DNA of 64,000 nucleotides from Fibrobacter sp. UBA4297 (GTDB lineage Bacteria; Fibrobacterota; Fibrobacteria; Fibrobacterales; Fibrobacteraceae): assembly GCF_002394865.1 (NCBI RefSeq), contig NZ_DGUZ01000009.1, positions 201,954 through 265,953 of the forward strand, written 5' to 3'. Both the position numbers and the translations under genes were made by a program. The notes under the pieces are model-generated. The model saw only the letters and a list, made by a program, of their open reading frames with translations, made no database searches and was not told the DNA's origin. Position 1 is the first letter of the stretch, and the number at the start of each line of letters is the position of its first letter. This document shows positions 42,694 through 51,838 of this stretch, piece by piece.

Positions 42694-43368
42694 TTAAGCC
42701 CTTTGCATGTCGATGGCGCAGAGGAACGCTATGGCCTGTTCTGCTGCTGTGTCGAAGTTGTTGCGCAACATCTTGAGCTGTACAAGCTGGTTTGCAATAT
42801 CGACATTTTTTAAAGTTGGGTCCGCTTTGGATACATCCTTTGTGAGGCGGAGGGCTATGGCGCAGACGGCGTTTGGGTAAGGGACGCCTGCGACGGGAGC
42901 GTATGTCTCGGGGATGAGTTCGTCTGCGAAAATGAACGTGCGCGAGTCTGCGCTTTCACTTTCGAGGGCGGCAATGCAATCCGTGAGGCCTGTGGTAAAA
43001 GCATCTTTTCCGGAGAATACGGCGGAATAGCCTGCGGTGTTTGTTTCGAGAATCGACGCGTTTGCAATGGAGGCGTTAAAAACGGAAAGACTAAAATGCG
43101 CGGGCGAGACCATGCCTGTGTCGAGAAGCGTCTGCGAAATTTTCAGTTGCTGGCTGATTTCTCCGAACTGCGATGCGAATGTCACTTTGCAGGGCGGGAG
43201 CTTGTTGCCTTCGTTGTCGCGAGAAACTTGATCGCTTACGAGAACCACCATGCGCGAAATATAGCTGAGGCGGCGACGAGTCAGCATGGGTACGAACGAA
43301 ACGTCCGGCTTGGGGCGCGCTTCTGTCGGCACAAAGCTTGCCATTTTTTCGATGAAAATTTTTTGCAT
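42694..43368 (-). CDS. Ketosynthase-like chain-length factor (aryl polyene type)
   Basis: The 224-residue protein matches the short ketoacyl-synthase-like (PF13723) family: ASFVPTEARPKPDVSFVPML, a Ser/Asn-rich FSLSVFNASIANASILETNT where a condensing enzyme would be active, FSGKDAFTTGLTDCIAALES, and ALRLTKD. The active-site Cys of true ketosynthases is absent, so it should act as a chain-length factor pairing with a complete ketosynthase, as ApeC does with ApeO in E. coli. Its likely partner (54231) lies 11 kb away in the opposite arm. Confidence 0.75.
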   Translation of the reverse strand: MQKIFIEKMASFVPTEARPKPDVSFVPMLTRRRLSYISRMVVLVSDQVSRDNEGNKLPPCKVTFASQFGEISQQLKISQTLLDTGMVSPAHFSLSVFNASIANASILETNTAGYSAVFSGKDAFTTGLTDCIAALESESADSRTFIFADELIPETYAPVAGVPYPNAVCAIALRLTKDVSKADPTLKNVDIANQLVQLKMLRNNFDTAAEQAIAFLCAIDMQRA

Positions 43369-43382
43369 GTTTTACGTTTGCA

Positions 43383-44486
43383 TTACTTTTTGCGGAAACG
43401 GAGGAGAGAATAGGCGTTCGGGCCCACGCCGTGGTGTGCTTCCTTGAGTTCAAAACCCGCAATTTCAATGGCTTTCTTGAGTTCTTCGTAGCGGTACATT
43501 TTGCTGTTGCCGTTCGCGATGCAGGTAAAGTAAAGCGAGGTGGCCTGGAGCGAATAGGCTGCCGCTTCAAAACGCTGCTTGTCCCAAAGTGGCTCGAGAA
43601 CGTAGACGTCTGTTTCTGGAGTTGCCGCCTTGTGGATCTTTGTCAAGATTTTTGTGATTTGCTTGAGCGAAAAGCAATCTAGAAATTGGCTCATCCAGAC
43701 GGCATTTGCGCCTTGCGGGAATTCGGTTGTGTCGTCGAGAACGTTACAGGCGATGGTGTCAATGCGGTCTTTGAAGCCTGCTTGTGCGGCGTTCTTTTCG
43801 GCGACTGCGGTTTGCCCCGGGAGGTCGATGATGGAAACTTGCACATCCGTGTTGTATTTGCAGCAGGCGATGGCCCATTTGGCTGTGTTTCCGCCTATGT
43901 CAAAAAGTCTTGGCGTCTTCAGTTCGGCAAGTTTTTCGAATACAATCGGGAGTGCTTCGGGGAATGCCAAGTCGGAGTAGAAATGGTCAAATCCGAACCA
44001 GCTTTTTTTCTGCTGGTCGGTAAGCTGGGAGAGCCCTTCGTAGACGGTTTTCCACGGACCTAAGTTGGGGAGGCCTGCCGGTTTCCCTTCGCGGATGGAC
44101 TGCTCGAGATTTTCGGCCCCGCGGTAGCAGATGTCCTGCGAAAAGTCCATGTTCACTTGCGTCATTTCGTCGTTTAAGAGGAAAAATCCGATTTTCCCGA
44201 GCGTGAGGCGCAAGTCATCTTCGCTAGAATCCTTGTGGAGCTTGATTGCCCCCATGCCAAGCCCCATCTCCACAAGAACGCCCACGCCGTAAAGCGAAAT
44301 ATCCAGTTTTTGTGCGAGTTCAGAAATGATAATGCCCTTTTTGCGGGATTTACTGATTTCTTCTAAAATGCCCATGTCTCTGAGAGCGCGGGCCGCCTGG
44401 AAACTGAGTGGGGCGAATGCGATTTTTTGAGCTTCGAACTTTGCGTTTACAGCGTCGATGGAATCGTTTTTGTAAAAATCGAACAT
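43383..44486 (-). CDS. SAM-dependent methyltransferase
   Basis: The 367-residue protein is like winged-helix O-methyltransferases. The N-terminal dimerisation region has ISELAQKLDISLYGVGVLVE. The SAM-binding motif LFDIGGNTAKWAIACCKY is at about 194-211, with SIIDLPGQ following and ANAVWMSQFLDCFS (post-motif). Family members in aryl polyene clusters methylate the aromatic head group. It starts the leftward arm, divergent from the ACP genes across 118 bases. Confidence 0.82.
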   Translation of the reverse strand: MFDFYKNDSIDAVNAKFEAQKIAFAPLSFQAARALRDMGILEEISKSRKKGIIISELAQKLDISLYGVGVLVEMGLGMGAIKLHKDSSEDDLRLTLGKIGFFLLNDEMTQVNMDFSQDICYRGAENLEQSIREGKPAGLPNLGPWKTVYEGLSQLTDQQKKSWFGFDHFYSDLAFPEALPIVFEKLAELKTPRLFDIGGNTAKWAIACCKYNTDVQVSIIDLPGQTAVAEKNAAQAGFKDRIDTIACNVLDDTTEFPQGANAVWMSQFLDCFSLKQITKILTKIHKAATPETDVYVLEPLWDKQRFEAAAYSLQATSLYFTCIANGNSKMYRYEELKKAIEIAGFELKEAHHGVGPNAYSLLRFRKK

Positions 44487-44604
44487 GTTTTCTCTATAGT
44501 GAATTTCTCTATTGCGAAATTAAAAAAAGGTTCCATTAATATAAAATTATTTTTCTATATTGCGTGTTCAAGAAATGTAAACCTTGACTGAGGTCGCCGA
44601 ATAT

Positions 44605-44880
44605 ATGTCTGATTTGAATACCCGTATTAAGGAAGTCATGATTGAGTCCTTGGAACTGGAAGATATTACCCCTGCCGATATTGTGGATTCGGCCCCGATT
44701 TTTGGTAAGAATGCCGCTGGTGAAGGACTTGGTCTGGATTCGATTGACGCTTTGGAACTGGGTATTGCCATCAAGGAAAATTTCGGTGTCTCTTTTTCGA
44801 CGGTCAAGGAAGAGACTAAGCAGCATTTTGCATCGGTAAATGCCCTTGCCGCCTATATTTCTGCAAATTCTAAGGGTTAA
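44605..44880 (+). CDS. Acyl carrier protein (first)
   Basis: 91 residues. The phosphopantetheine site is GLGLDSIDALELG with Ser46. ATG at 44605 has GAGG 11 bases upstream; an earlier TTG (44584) has none. It heads the rightward arm of the pigment cluster. The second ACP begins 3 bases downstream. Two ACPs side by side (as ApeE/ApeF) are characteristic of aryl polyene clusters. Confidence 0.88.
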   Translation: MSDLNTRIKEVMIESLELEDITPADIVDSAPIFGKNAAGEGLGLDSIDALELGIAIKENFGVSFSTVKEETKQHFASVNALAAYISANSKG

Positions 44881-44883
44881 TCC

Positions 44884-45141
44884 ATGGATAAGCAGGTCAT
44901 TTTCGAAAAGATTAAGGCAGCCCTTATTGAAGATTTCGACTTGGAAGAAAATCGAATCGTTCCTGAGGCTCGCCTTTACGAAGACTTGGAATTGGATAGC
45001 ATTGATGCTGTAGATTTGATTGTCAAGCTCAAGTCTTTTTTGCCGAGAAACATCGATCCGGAAGCATTCAAAAAAATGCGTACTCTAGAGAACGTGGTCG
45101 ATGGTATCTATAATCTTGTTCAAAATTCGGAATCTAAGTAA
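44884..45141 (+). CDS. Acyl carrier protein (second)
   Basis: 85 residues with DLELDSIDAVDLIVKL, attachment Ser39. It overlaps the next gene by one base (TAATG), so it is co-translated with the ligase fusion that presumably loads one of the two ACPs. Confidence 0.9.
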   Translation: MDKQVIFEKIKAALIEDFDLEENRIVPEARLYEDLELDSIDAVDLIVKLKSFLPRNIDPEAFKKMRTLENVVDGIYNLVQNSESK

Positions 45142-47525
45142 TGAAACGAGTTGCGGGAAAGATTTTCTTTACCGCGATTTCTGTTTTGTATCCGGTACTT
45201 GTCTATTGCGGAATTAGGTACTGGGGACTTTCTCCTCGGCGCATGAGCTTGATGCTTATGGCGCTTGGCTTTTACCAGTTCTTGAATTTTACGCGTAGCA
45301 AGTCGAAGGTGGACCGTGGGCGCACCGGTGTTTTCGTTGCTTTGATTTTGCTGTGTGCATTTGTCGCATTTTTTGCAAATAACATTTTATTTGTCAAGTT
45401 TTATCCGGTGCTTGTGAACTTGAGCTTGCTTGCGTTTTTTGGCTTTACATTGTGGCGACCGCCGAGTTTTGCGTTCCGTATGGCATGCCTTGGCGACAAG
45501 AATTTGATGGTTTCTCCGTCGTTTAATGCGGTGGAGCGTTATTGCAATAAGGTGACTTTTGCATGGTGCATCTTTTTTATTGTGAACGGAACTGTTGCCG
45601 CTTTTACAGTTTTTGTGGGTTCCGATAAGATTTGGTCGTTGTACAATGGACTTATTTCTTACATTTTAATTGGTTTATTTTTTATAGTGGAATATTTGGT
45701 TCGAAAAAGGGTTCATGGAAAAATGCAATCTTATGTTCCTGTTTGTGACTTGGAGCTTAACTCCCGCCCGGATGGAGCGCTAGTAAGTTTTGGAAAGAAT
45801 GACTCTGAGCGCAAGACTTGGGGTGATTTTGTGAGTGATGTTTCCAAGGTGCGTTATTACTTGGAAGCTCGTGAGAATGTGCCGTGGATTTTGCATTGCG
45901 AAGATTCGTATTACTTTACGGTGTCTTTGCTCTCGATGCTCCAGAGCGGGCGCAAGGCGCTTGTGACTGCGAATCGTCAAGAAGCTTTTATCAAGGAAAT
46001 CAAGAAGCCGGAGTATGGGTTCTTGACGGATGAACCGTTTGCTGGTGGTGTTGCTGGCGCGAACGAAATGCCGGCGACTTTGATCCAGGATGTGCTTGCT
46101 AGTGAAAATGCGCTCCGCTTGGATGGTGACAATAATTGCGAAGTCAAGTTCGGCAAGTTTGACAAGTCCAAGGCCGAAATGATAATGTACACGTCGGGCA
46201 CGACGGGTGAACCGAAGGCTGTGTACAAGCGATTTTTGCAATTTGAAAATGAGCTTTTCGAGCTTGTGAAAGTTTTTGGGAATGACTGGGTGAATCGCAA
46301 GGTTTATAGCACGGTCAACCATCACCATATTTACGGTTTGTTGTTTACGGCGCTTTTACCGATTGCAACCGGGCTCCCGTTCCGCAGGCACCGTATTGAT
46401 TTCCCGACAGAACTTTCAAATATTGCAGGGGATGCCGCGGTAATTGCTTCGAGCCCTGCGTTCTTGAAACGTTTATCTGCAGAATCGGATAAGCCGATTG
46501 ACTTTAAATGTACTCCGATTATTTATTCATCCGGAGGTCCGCTCCCTGAAGAGGTGGCGCGCAAGGCTTGTGAACTGACGGGATTTTGGACAATGGAAAT
46601 TTACGGCAGTACAGAAACTGGTGGCATTGCATATAGGCAATCCAAGAATGGTCCAGTGTGGAAACCGTTTGAAGTTTGTAAGATGAGCGTTGCCGAAAAT
46701 GGTTGCTTGAATATAAAGTCAAGTTATATTTTGGAAGCAGAAGGCTTTACGACGGGCGATTTGGTGGACCTTTATGAAGATGGTCGATTCTTGCTCAAGG
46801 GTCGTTCTGATTCGATTGTGAAGATTGAAGAAAAACGCATTTCGCTCCCGGAAGTGGAAATGCGATTGAAGCAGACGGGCTTGGTACAAGATGTGCGCGT
46901 GGTGCCGATGGTGGGTAAACGCCAGTATTTGGCGGCGGCGATTGTTTTAAACGAGGCTGGACGTACAAAGTTTGCAGGTTTGCCGAAACTTGCTATCAAT
47001 AATTATTTCCACGATTACTTGCTTAAGTTTATCGAAAATACGGTTTCACCGAAGAAGTGGCGTTATCTCGAAGAACTTCCGCAGAATACGGAAGGCAAGA
47101 TTCGCATGCGCGATATCCAGGCTCTGTTTGGTCTTGCTGAAAGTCCGAATTTCAAGATTCTCAAGTTCCGCCGTGAACCGGGCGCTTTGACCGCGAAGCT
47201 TTTGTTCCCGGCAACGAGCGATTATTACGATGGGCATTTCCCGGAATTTAAGTTGTTGCCTGCGGTGGTGCAAGTGGATATGGTGTTGCGCTTGGCTCGG
47301 AATTTCTTGGATGTGCCAAAAGAACTTTCCAAGATGAACCGTACGCGTTTTGCGAACCCGATTTTGCCAGACGTACCCGTAGTAGTGAAAATTACATACA
47401 ACGTGGATGCGGGTAAAGTAACGTTTGCGTACACAAGTGAAGATGGTGAAACTTCGTATTCTAATGGTTCGTTGGTGATGAATACTTCAGCAGATGATGT
47501 TGCCGAGGGCGAAAATCGTGGATAA
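45141..47525 (+). CDS. Membrane / AMP-ligase / hotdog dehydratase fusion
   Basis: A 794-residue three-part protein. Residues 1-195 hold about six transmembrane helices (a COG4648-like membrane module). Residues about 210-680 form an adenylating acyl-CoA/ACP ligase (MIMYTSGTTGEPKAVYKRF near 349, EIYGSTETGG, FTTGDLVDLYEDGRFLLKGR, TEGKIRMRD). Residues about 690-790 are a dehydratase-like hotdog domain (SDYYDGHFPEFKLLPAVVQV, with the catalytic-type GHFP). In E. coli the ligase (ApeH) and dehydratase (ApeI) are separate. It should activate the aromatic starter and contribute to dehydration at the membrane. Confidence 0.85.
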   Translation: MKRVAGKIFFTAISVLYPVLVYCGIRYWGLSPRRMSLMLMALGFYQFLNFTRSKSKVDRGRTGVFVALILLCAFVAFFANNILFVKFYPVLVNLSLLAFFGFTLWRPPSFAFRMACLGDKNLMVSPSFNAVERYCNKVTFAWCIFFIVNGTVAAFTVFVGSDKIWSLYNGLISYILIGLFFIVEYLVRKRVHGKMQSYVPVCDLELNSRPDGALVSFGKNDSERKTWGDFVSDVSKVRYYLEARENVPWILHCEDSYYFTVSLLSMLQSGRKALVTANRQEAFIKEIKKPEYGFLTDEPFAGGVAGANEMPATLIQDVLASENALRLDGDNNCEVKFGKFDKSKAEMIMYTSGTTGEPKAVYKRFLQFENELFELVKVFGNDWVNRKVYSTVNHHHIYGLLFTALLPIATGLPFRRHRIDFPTELSNIAGDAAVIASSPAFLKRLSAESDKPIDFKCTPIIYSSGGPLPEEVARKACELTGFWTMEIYGSTETGGIAYRQSKNGPVWKPFEVCKMSVAENGCLNIKSSYILEAEGFTTGDLVDLYEDGRFLLKGRSDSIVKIEEKRISLPEVEMRLKQTGLVQDVRVVPMVGKRQYLAAAIVLNEAGRTKFAGLPKLAINNYFHDYLLKFIENTVSPKKWRYLEELPQNTEGKIRMRDIQALFGLAESPNFKILKFRREPGALTAKLLFPATSDYYDGHFPEFKLLPAVVQVDMVLRLARNFLDVPKELSKMNRTRFANPILPDVPVVVKITYNVDAGKVTFAYTSEDGETSYSNGSLVMNTSADDVAEGENRG

Positions 47526-48273
47526 TGCGGTGAAAGTTTGCGCCATTGTGCCTGTTTATCGCCACGAAAAAGCATCGCGCCATGTCGTGAAATCGCTTGT
47601 CGATTTGGACATTCCTGTGATTCTCATTGACGATGGAAATGCTCCTGAAGGTCATGAAATTCTAGCACAGATTGCAAAAGAATTTGCGAATGTCGAACTT
47701 GTGACGCATAAATGCAATCTCGGCAAAGGCGCTGCGATGCGTTCCGGCATGGATGCTGCTATTGTGGCGGGATTCACGCATGCTTTGCAAGTAGATGCCG
47801 ATGGCCAACACGATATGAAGGCGATTCCGTTTTTTATAAACGAGACGAAGGAACATCCTGAAGACTTGATTTGCGGTTACCCGGAATACGATGAATCTGT
47901 ACCCAAGGCTCGTGAACAGGGTCGTAAGATTACGAATTTCTGGGTGGCGATTGAAACGCTTTCGCTCAAAATTCCTGATGCCATGTGCGGTTTCCGTGTG
48001 TATCCGCTTAAGACGTCTTGGCCGGTGATGAAACGTTTGCACAACAATCGTATGGGTTTCGATATCGAAATTATTGTTAGGCTTGCGTGGGCAGGCGTGC
48101 CGATGCGCTTTTTCCCGGTGAAGGTAAATTACCCGAAAGATGGCGTTTCGAACTTTAGAATGTTCCATGACAACGTTGTGATTTCGATGACGCATACGAT
48201 GCTTTGCTTTGGCATGTTTTTTAGGCTCCCTTTGATTTTGTCTCGTCGCTTGTTTAAAAAGAAAAAGTTATGA
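47518..48273 (+). CDS. Family 2 glycosyltransferase
   Basis: The 251-residue protein has the GT2 nucleotide-sugar fold: VCAIVPVYRHEKASRHVVKS, IPVILIDDGNAPEGHE, NLGKGAAMRSGMDAA, LQVDADGQHD (DxD) and CGFRVYPLK. GTG at 47518 follows GAGG and overlaps the upstream stop by a few bases; ATG at 47494 is also possible. In E. coli-type aryl polyene clusters this function is fused to the acyltransferase; here they are separate genes overlapping by 4 bases. Confidence 0.85.
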   Translation: MDNAVKVCAIVPVYRHEKASRHVVKSLVDLDIPVILIDDGNAPEGHEILAQIAKEFANVELVTHKCNLGKGAAMRSGMDAAIVAGFTHALQVDADGQHDMKAIPFFINETKEHPEDLICGYPEYDESVPKAREQGRKITNFWVAIETLSLKIPDAMCGFRVYPLKTSWPVMKRLHNNRMGFDIEIIVRLAWAGVPMRFFPVKVNYPKDGVSNFRMFHDNVVISMTHTMLCFGMFFRLPLILSRRLFKKKKL

Positions 48274-49214
48274 GCAAGCATTGGTCCGAAATTGAAGAAG
48301 TGGGCGGAAGTGTTTGGCATTTCCGTTTTATGCTTTGGGTCGTGTGCCATTTGCCGCTTTTTCTTGTTGAATTCTGTACGGCTGTAATATGCTTCTTTTT
48401 CTGGATTGGTGCAGCTCCTGTTCGGGCTCGTTCGAAAATTTATTTGGAACATTTGCGCAAATTGGGCGTGCGCGTGGGTGCGTTTGGAACGTATAAGCAT
48501 ATTCTTTCGTTTGCGCTCTCGATGGTTGAAAAATTGCTTGGCTGGAAGGGGGCTATCAAACTCAATCAGATTGAATCGCAAAGTGATGATTTGCAAAAGC
48601 TCGTGTCGCAAATGAATCAAGGACAAGGTGCTTTTTTGCTTTGTTCGCATTTGGGTAATGTGGAAATGCTCCGTTCGCTCACTGAATATGGCGAGTTCCA
48701 TACATCACGAAAGTTTCAGGTTTTCCCGGTAGTCGATTTGTCGGGATCGAAAAAGTTCAATGCGCTTTTGCGTGAACTGAATCCGGAATTGATGGAAAAT
48801 GTAATTGATGCCAATTCCATGGATGTGGATTCTGCCATTTGGATGAAAGAGAAAATTGCTGGCGGAAATCTTGTGGTGATTGCAGGGGACCGCACATCCT
48901 CCCATACACGCAGTCGCGTGCTAGAAACGAAGTTTCTGGGAGAAACAGCGAACTTCCCGGAAGGAGCCTTTTCGTTGGCGGGCATTTTAAACGCTCCCGT
49001 TTACTTTGTATTTGCAATTCGCAAACATGACTTTAATATCCGTTCTGCTTACGAAATGCATGTGGTGCGGGCTAAAACGTCTTTGGACTGCTCACGTAAA
49101 GAGCGTCCGGAGCGTTTGAAAAAGCTTTTGCAGGAATACACTGGGTTGTTGGAAAGGTTGTGCAAGGAACATCCTTACCAGTGGTATAATTTTTACAATT
49201 TTTGGGAAAATTAA
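48270..49214 (+). CDS. LpxL/HtrB-type lysophospholipid acyltransferase
   Basis: 314 residues. An N-terminal membrane segment (LWVVCHLPLFLVEFCTAVIC), the catalytic-type SHLGNVEMLRSL (H-x4-E), VVIAGDRTSSHTRSRVLETK, and PVYFVFAIRKHDF identify the family. Together with the PlsC-like enzyme it likely attaches acyl groups to the polyene lipid anchor. ATGA overlap with the glycosyltransferase. Confidence 0.85.
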   Translation: MSKHWSEIEEVGGSVWHFRFMLWVVCHLPLFLVEFCTAVICFFFWIGAAPVRARSKIYLEHLRKLGVRVGAFGTYKHILSFALSMVEKLLGWKGAIKLNQIESQSDDLQKLVSQMNQGQGAFLLCSHLGNVEMLRSLTEYGEFHTSRKFQVFPVVDLSGSKKFNALLRELNPELMENVIDANSMDVDSAIWMKEKIAGGNLVVIAGDRTSSHTRSRVLETKFLGETANFPEGAFSLAGILNAPVYFVFAIRKHDFNIRSAYEMHVVRAKTSLDCSRKERPERLKKLLQEYTGLLERLCKEHPYQWYNFYNFWEN

Positions 49215-49235
49215 AATTAGGTGGAGAACGTTCAA

Positions 49236-50762
49236 ATGAAAACTGTAGTTGTAGGAAACGGTAAACTCTCAATTGAAGATGTGGTTGCGATTGCTAAAAA
49301 GCAAGTCGCGGTAGAACTCGACAGTTCTGCGGAATTTCAGAGAAAGATTGATTCCGGTGCGGAATTCTTGGATGAGGCTCTTGCGGAACATGGCGGCATT
49401 TATGGAGTGACAACGGGGTATGGCGACTCTTGCACGCAAGTGTTGCCGCCGGAACATTATAGCCAACTCCCAATCAATTTGACACGTTTTCATGGTTGCG
49501 GTCTCGGTGATTATTTTGATGCAGAGACGACTCGCGCGATTATGGCAGTGCGCTTGAATACGCTTGCGCAGGGCTTTTCGGGCGTGAGCTATGCGCTTTT
49601 GAAAATCATTACGCAGTTTTTGCAGAACGACATTTTACCGCTCATTCCGCAGGAAGGTTCCGTGGGCGCAAGTGGCGACTTGACTCCGCTTTCGTACTTG
49701 GCGGGGGCCGTGATTGGCGAACGCGATGTGATGTACAAGGGCGAACGCCGCTCTTCTTTGGATGTGATGAAGGAACTCGGAATTACTCCGCATAAGTTCC
49801 GCCCGAAAGAAGCGATTGCTATCATGAACGGTACTGCGGCGATGAATGCTGTCGCTTGTATGGCATATTCTCGTGCAGAATATCTTTCTGACCTTGCTTG
49901 CCGAATTACAGCAATGATTACGGTTGCCATGAAGGGCAATGCGTACCACTATTATGAACGCTTGTTCGAAGCAAAACCGCATCCGGGTCTTGGACTTTCT
50001 GCAAAGAAAATTCGTGAAGCCTTGAATCTTGAAGTCGCGAAGAATGTGGTTCCTGAAAAAATCCAGGACCCGTATTCTTTGCGTTGTGCTCCGCATGTGA
50101 TTGGACTTTTCTATGATTCTAGTGCGTTCTTGCGCCAGCTGATTGAAATTGAACTCAATAGCGCCAACGATAATCCGATTGTCGATCCGTTCACAAAGAA
50201 CATTTTCCACGGTGGGCATTTCTATGGCGGCCATATTTGTCTTGCGATGGATACGCTCAAGAACATGGTTGCAAACATTGCTGATTTGTTGGATCGTCAG
50301 CTCGCGATGATTGTCGATATCAAGTTCAACCGCAATTTGCCGCCGAATCTTGCAGGGAGCAAGGGCGATTACGATATCAATCACGGCTTTAAGGCGGTGC
50401 AGATAGGTGTTTCGGCTTGGACTGCCGAAGCATTGCATTTGACAATGCCGATGAGCGTGTTCAGCCGTTCGACGGAATGCCACAACCAGGACAAGGTCAG
50501 CATGGGGACGATTGCTGCCCGTGATTGCATCCGTGTGCTGGAACTTTCGGAACAGGTGGCTGCTGCTGTACTGTTGGCTTCGGCCCAGGCTCTCCGCATC
50601 CGCTTGGAACGAGGTGAAATTTCGGAAGACCGCATCAAGAATCTGAAAAATACTTATGATCAGGTGTTCTCCAAGTTTGCACCTCTTGAATGCGACCGTC
50701 AGTTGGAGCAGGATTTGCGCAATACGTTGGAGCTTATTCGCCAGAAATTTTACGCTGTATAA
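49236..50762 (+). CDS. Aromatic amino acid ammonia-lyase (HAL/TAL/PAL family)
   Basis: 508 residues. The MIO cofactor forms from the Ala-Ser-Gly at 145-147 in GSVGASGDLTPLSYLAG. Tyr56 (GIYGVTTGYG) and SANDNPIVD are also conserved. The selectivity-loop pair is Phe85-His86 (NLTRFHGCGLG), unlike Ser-His of HutH, His-Leu of tyrosine lyases or Phe-Leu of phenylalanine lyases. The pigment context, and no hut genes, suggest it makes cinnamate or 4-coumarate as starter for the polyene. ATG at 49236 follows GGAG; GTG at 49221 is less likely. Confidence 0.88.
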   Translation: MKTVVVGNGKLSIEDVVAIAKKQVAVELDSSAEFQRKIDSGAEFLDEALAEHGGIYGVTTGYGDSCTQVLPPEHYSQLPINLTRFHGCGLGDYFDAETTRAIMAVRLNTLAQGFSGVSYALLKIITQFLQNDILPLIPQEGSVGASGDLTPLSYLAGAVIGERDVMYKGERRSSLDVMKELGITPHKFRPKEAIAIMNGTAAMNAVACMAYSRAEYLSDLACRITAMITVAMKGNAYHYYERLFEAKPHPGLGLSAKKIREALNLEVAKNVVPEKIQDPYSLRCAPHVIGLFYDSSAFLRQLIEIELNSANDNPIVDPFTKNIFHGGHFYGGHICLAMDTLKNMVANIADLLDRQLAMIVDIKFNRNLPPNLAGSKGDYDINHGFKAVQIGVSAWTAEALHLTMPMSVFSRSTECHNQDKVSMGTIAARDCIRVLELSEQVAAAVLLASAQALRIRLERGEISEDRIKNLKNTYDQVFSKFAPLECDRQLEQDLRNTLELIRQKFYAV

Positions 50763-50778
50763 AAGGACCTAAAATCGC

Positions 50779-51216
50779 ATGGCTGTGAAAAAAATTAAGG
50801 AAACGATCGAATTCCAAGTTGAATTTTACGATGTCGATTCTATGCAGGTGGCGTGGCATGGCAATTATGTAAAGTTCATGGAAGTCGCCCGTTGCGCTCT
50901 TTTACGTAAAATTGGCTATGATTACAACGAAATGACGCGTAGCGGTTACATCTGGCCCGTTGTAGATTTGCATATTAAGTATATCCGTCCGATGGTTTTT
51001 ATGCAGAGAATTCGTGCCGAGGTGACGCTTGTGGAATACGAAGTCTGCATGAAACTTTCATACAAGTTTATGGATGCCGAAACGGGTGCGGTGCTCACAA
51101 AAGCAGAAAGTACCCAAATGGCGGTGGATATGAAAACGAAGGATTCGCTTTGGGCGTGCCCAGCTTGCTTTGTGGACAAGGTCAGAGCGTTCTTGGCAAA
51201 CGATAAGGTGGTGTAA
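50779..51216 (+). CDS. 4-hydroxybenzoyl-CoA thioesterase-like hotdog protein
   Basis: 145 residues. The hotdog thioesterase signature is EFYDVDSMQVAWHGNYVKFM with Asp18/Asp20 and His27-Gly-Asn-Tyr, as in YbgC/4HBT enzymes. In aryl polyene clusters a thioesterase of this kind may edit or release acyl-ACPs. It starts 17 bases after the lyase and is followed by the LolA-like gene. Confidence 0.87.
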   Translation: MAVKKIKETIEFQVEFYDVDSMQVAWHGNYVKFMEVARCALLRKIGYDYNEMTRSGYIWPVVDLHIKYIRPMVFMQRIRAEVTLVEYEVCMKLSYKFMDAETGAVLTKAESTQMAVDMKTKDSLWACPACFVDKVRAFLANDKVV

Positions 51217-51217
51217 A

Positions 51218-51838
51218 ATGTGTATGTTCAGTCGAAATGTTGGCATTTTGCTTTTGACTGTTTTGCTTGGCATTGGGTCATCAATGGCCGGTGTCTTTGA
51301 TTGTCCGTTGAGTGCAAAAAATAGGCTTGAGCTTGAAAAATCTTTGGCGAAAGTCATGGATTATCAGGTGGCTACGGGTGATTTTAAGCAGACCAAGACA
51401 ATCCAAAAGCTCAATCGCGAATTTGTTTCGACAGGGACGTTCCGCATTTCAAAGAAGGCGGGAATTATCTGGAAAACGCAAAAGCCTATGTTTTCCGAAC
51501 TCGCCATCCATAACGCAGGCGTTGTCGAACGCGATGCTAATGGACAAATTCGCACATTGCTGCCAAAGGAAAATCCAATCTTTGCAGAAGTTTCGAATAA
51601 TATCCAGTCGCTTTTTTCTGGGAAAATCACGGAATTGGAGAAGAATTTTAAAGTCTTTTATGAAAAGAAATCTTGTGGCTTTAGAATTGGACTGATTCCG
51701 CGTGAGGCGATGGTTCGCATGCTTGTAGATAATGTCGTGATGGATGCCTGCAAAAACGTCGATAGGATTATTATTACGGATGGCGAAAAAATTCCAACGA
51801 CTTTGGATTTTCTGAATTATAAGGTCTCACAAAAATGA
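51218..51838 (+). CDS. LolA-like periplasmic lipid carrier
   Basis: The 206-residue protein has a signal peptide (NVGILLLTVLLGIGSSMA) and the LolA-like pattern GDFKQTKTIQKLNREFVSTG, GTFRISKKAGIIWKTQKP and LFSGKITELEKNFKVFYE. Pigment-cluster LolA homologues probably carry the finished polyene lipid to the outer membrane. Adjacent to the MMPL exporter with a 4-base overlap, giving an export module. ATG at 51218 (MCMFSRN) or 51224 are both possible. Confidence 0.83.
   Translation: MCMFSRNVGILLLTVLLGIGSSMAGVFDCPLSAKNRLELEKSLAKVMDYQVATGDFKQTKTIQKLNREFVSTGTFRISKKAGIIWKTQKPMFSELAIHNAGVVERDANGQIRTLLPKENPIFAEVSNNIQSLFSGKITELEKNFKVFYEKKSCGFRIGLIPREAMVRMLVDNVVMDACKNVDRIIITDGEKIPTTLDFLNYKVSQK

Noticed and set aside
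49236..50762. Histidine ammonia-lyase of histidine degradation
   Set aside because: No hutU, hutI or hutG beside it, the selectivity pair differs from HutH, and it is embedded in the pigment operon. The N-formylglutamate amidohydrolase-like gene at 1514 is 47 kb away and not linked.
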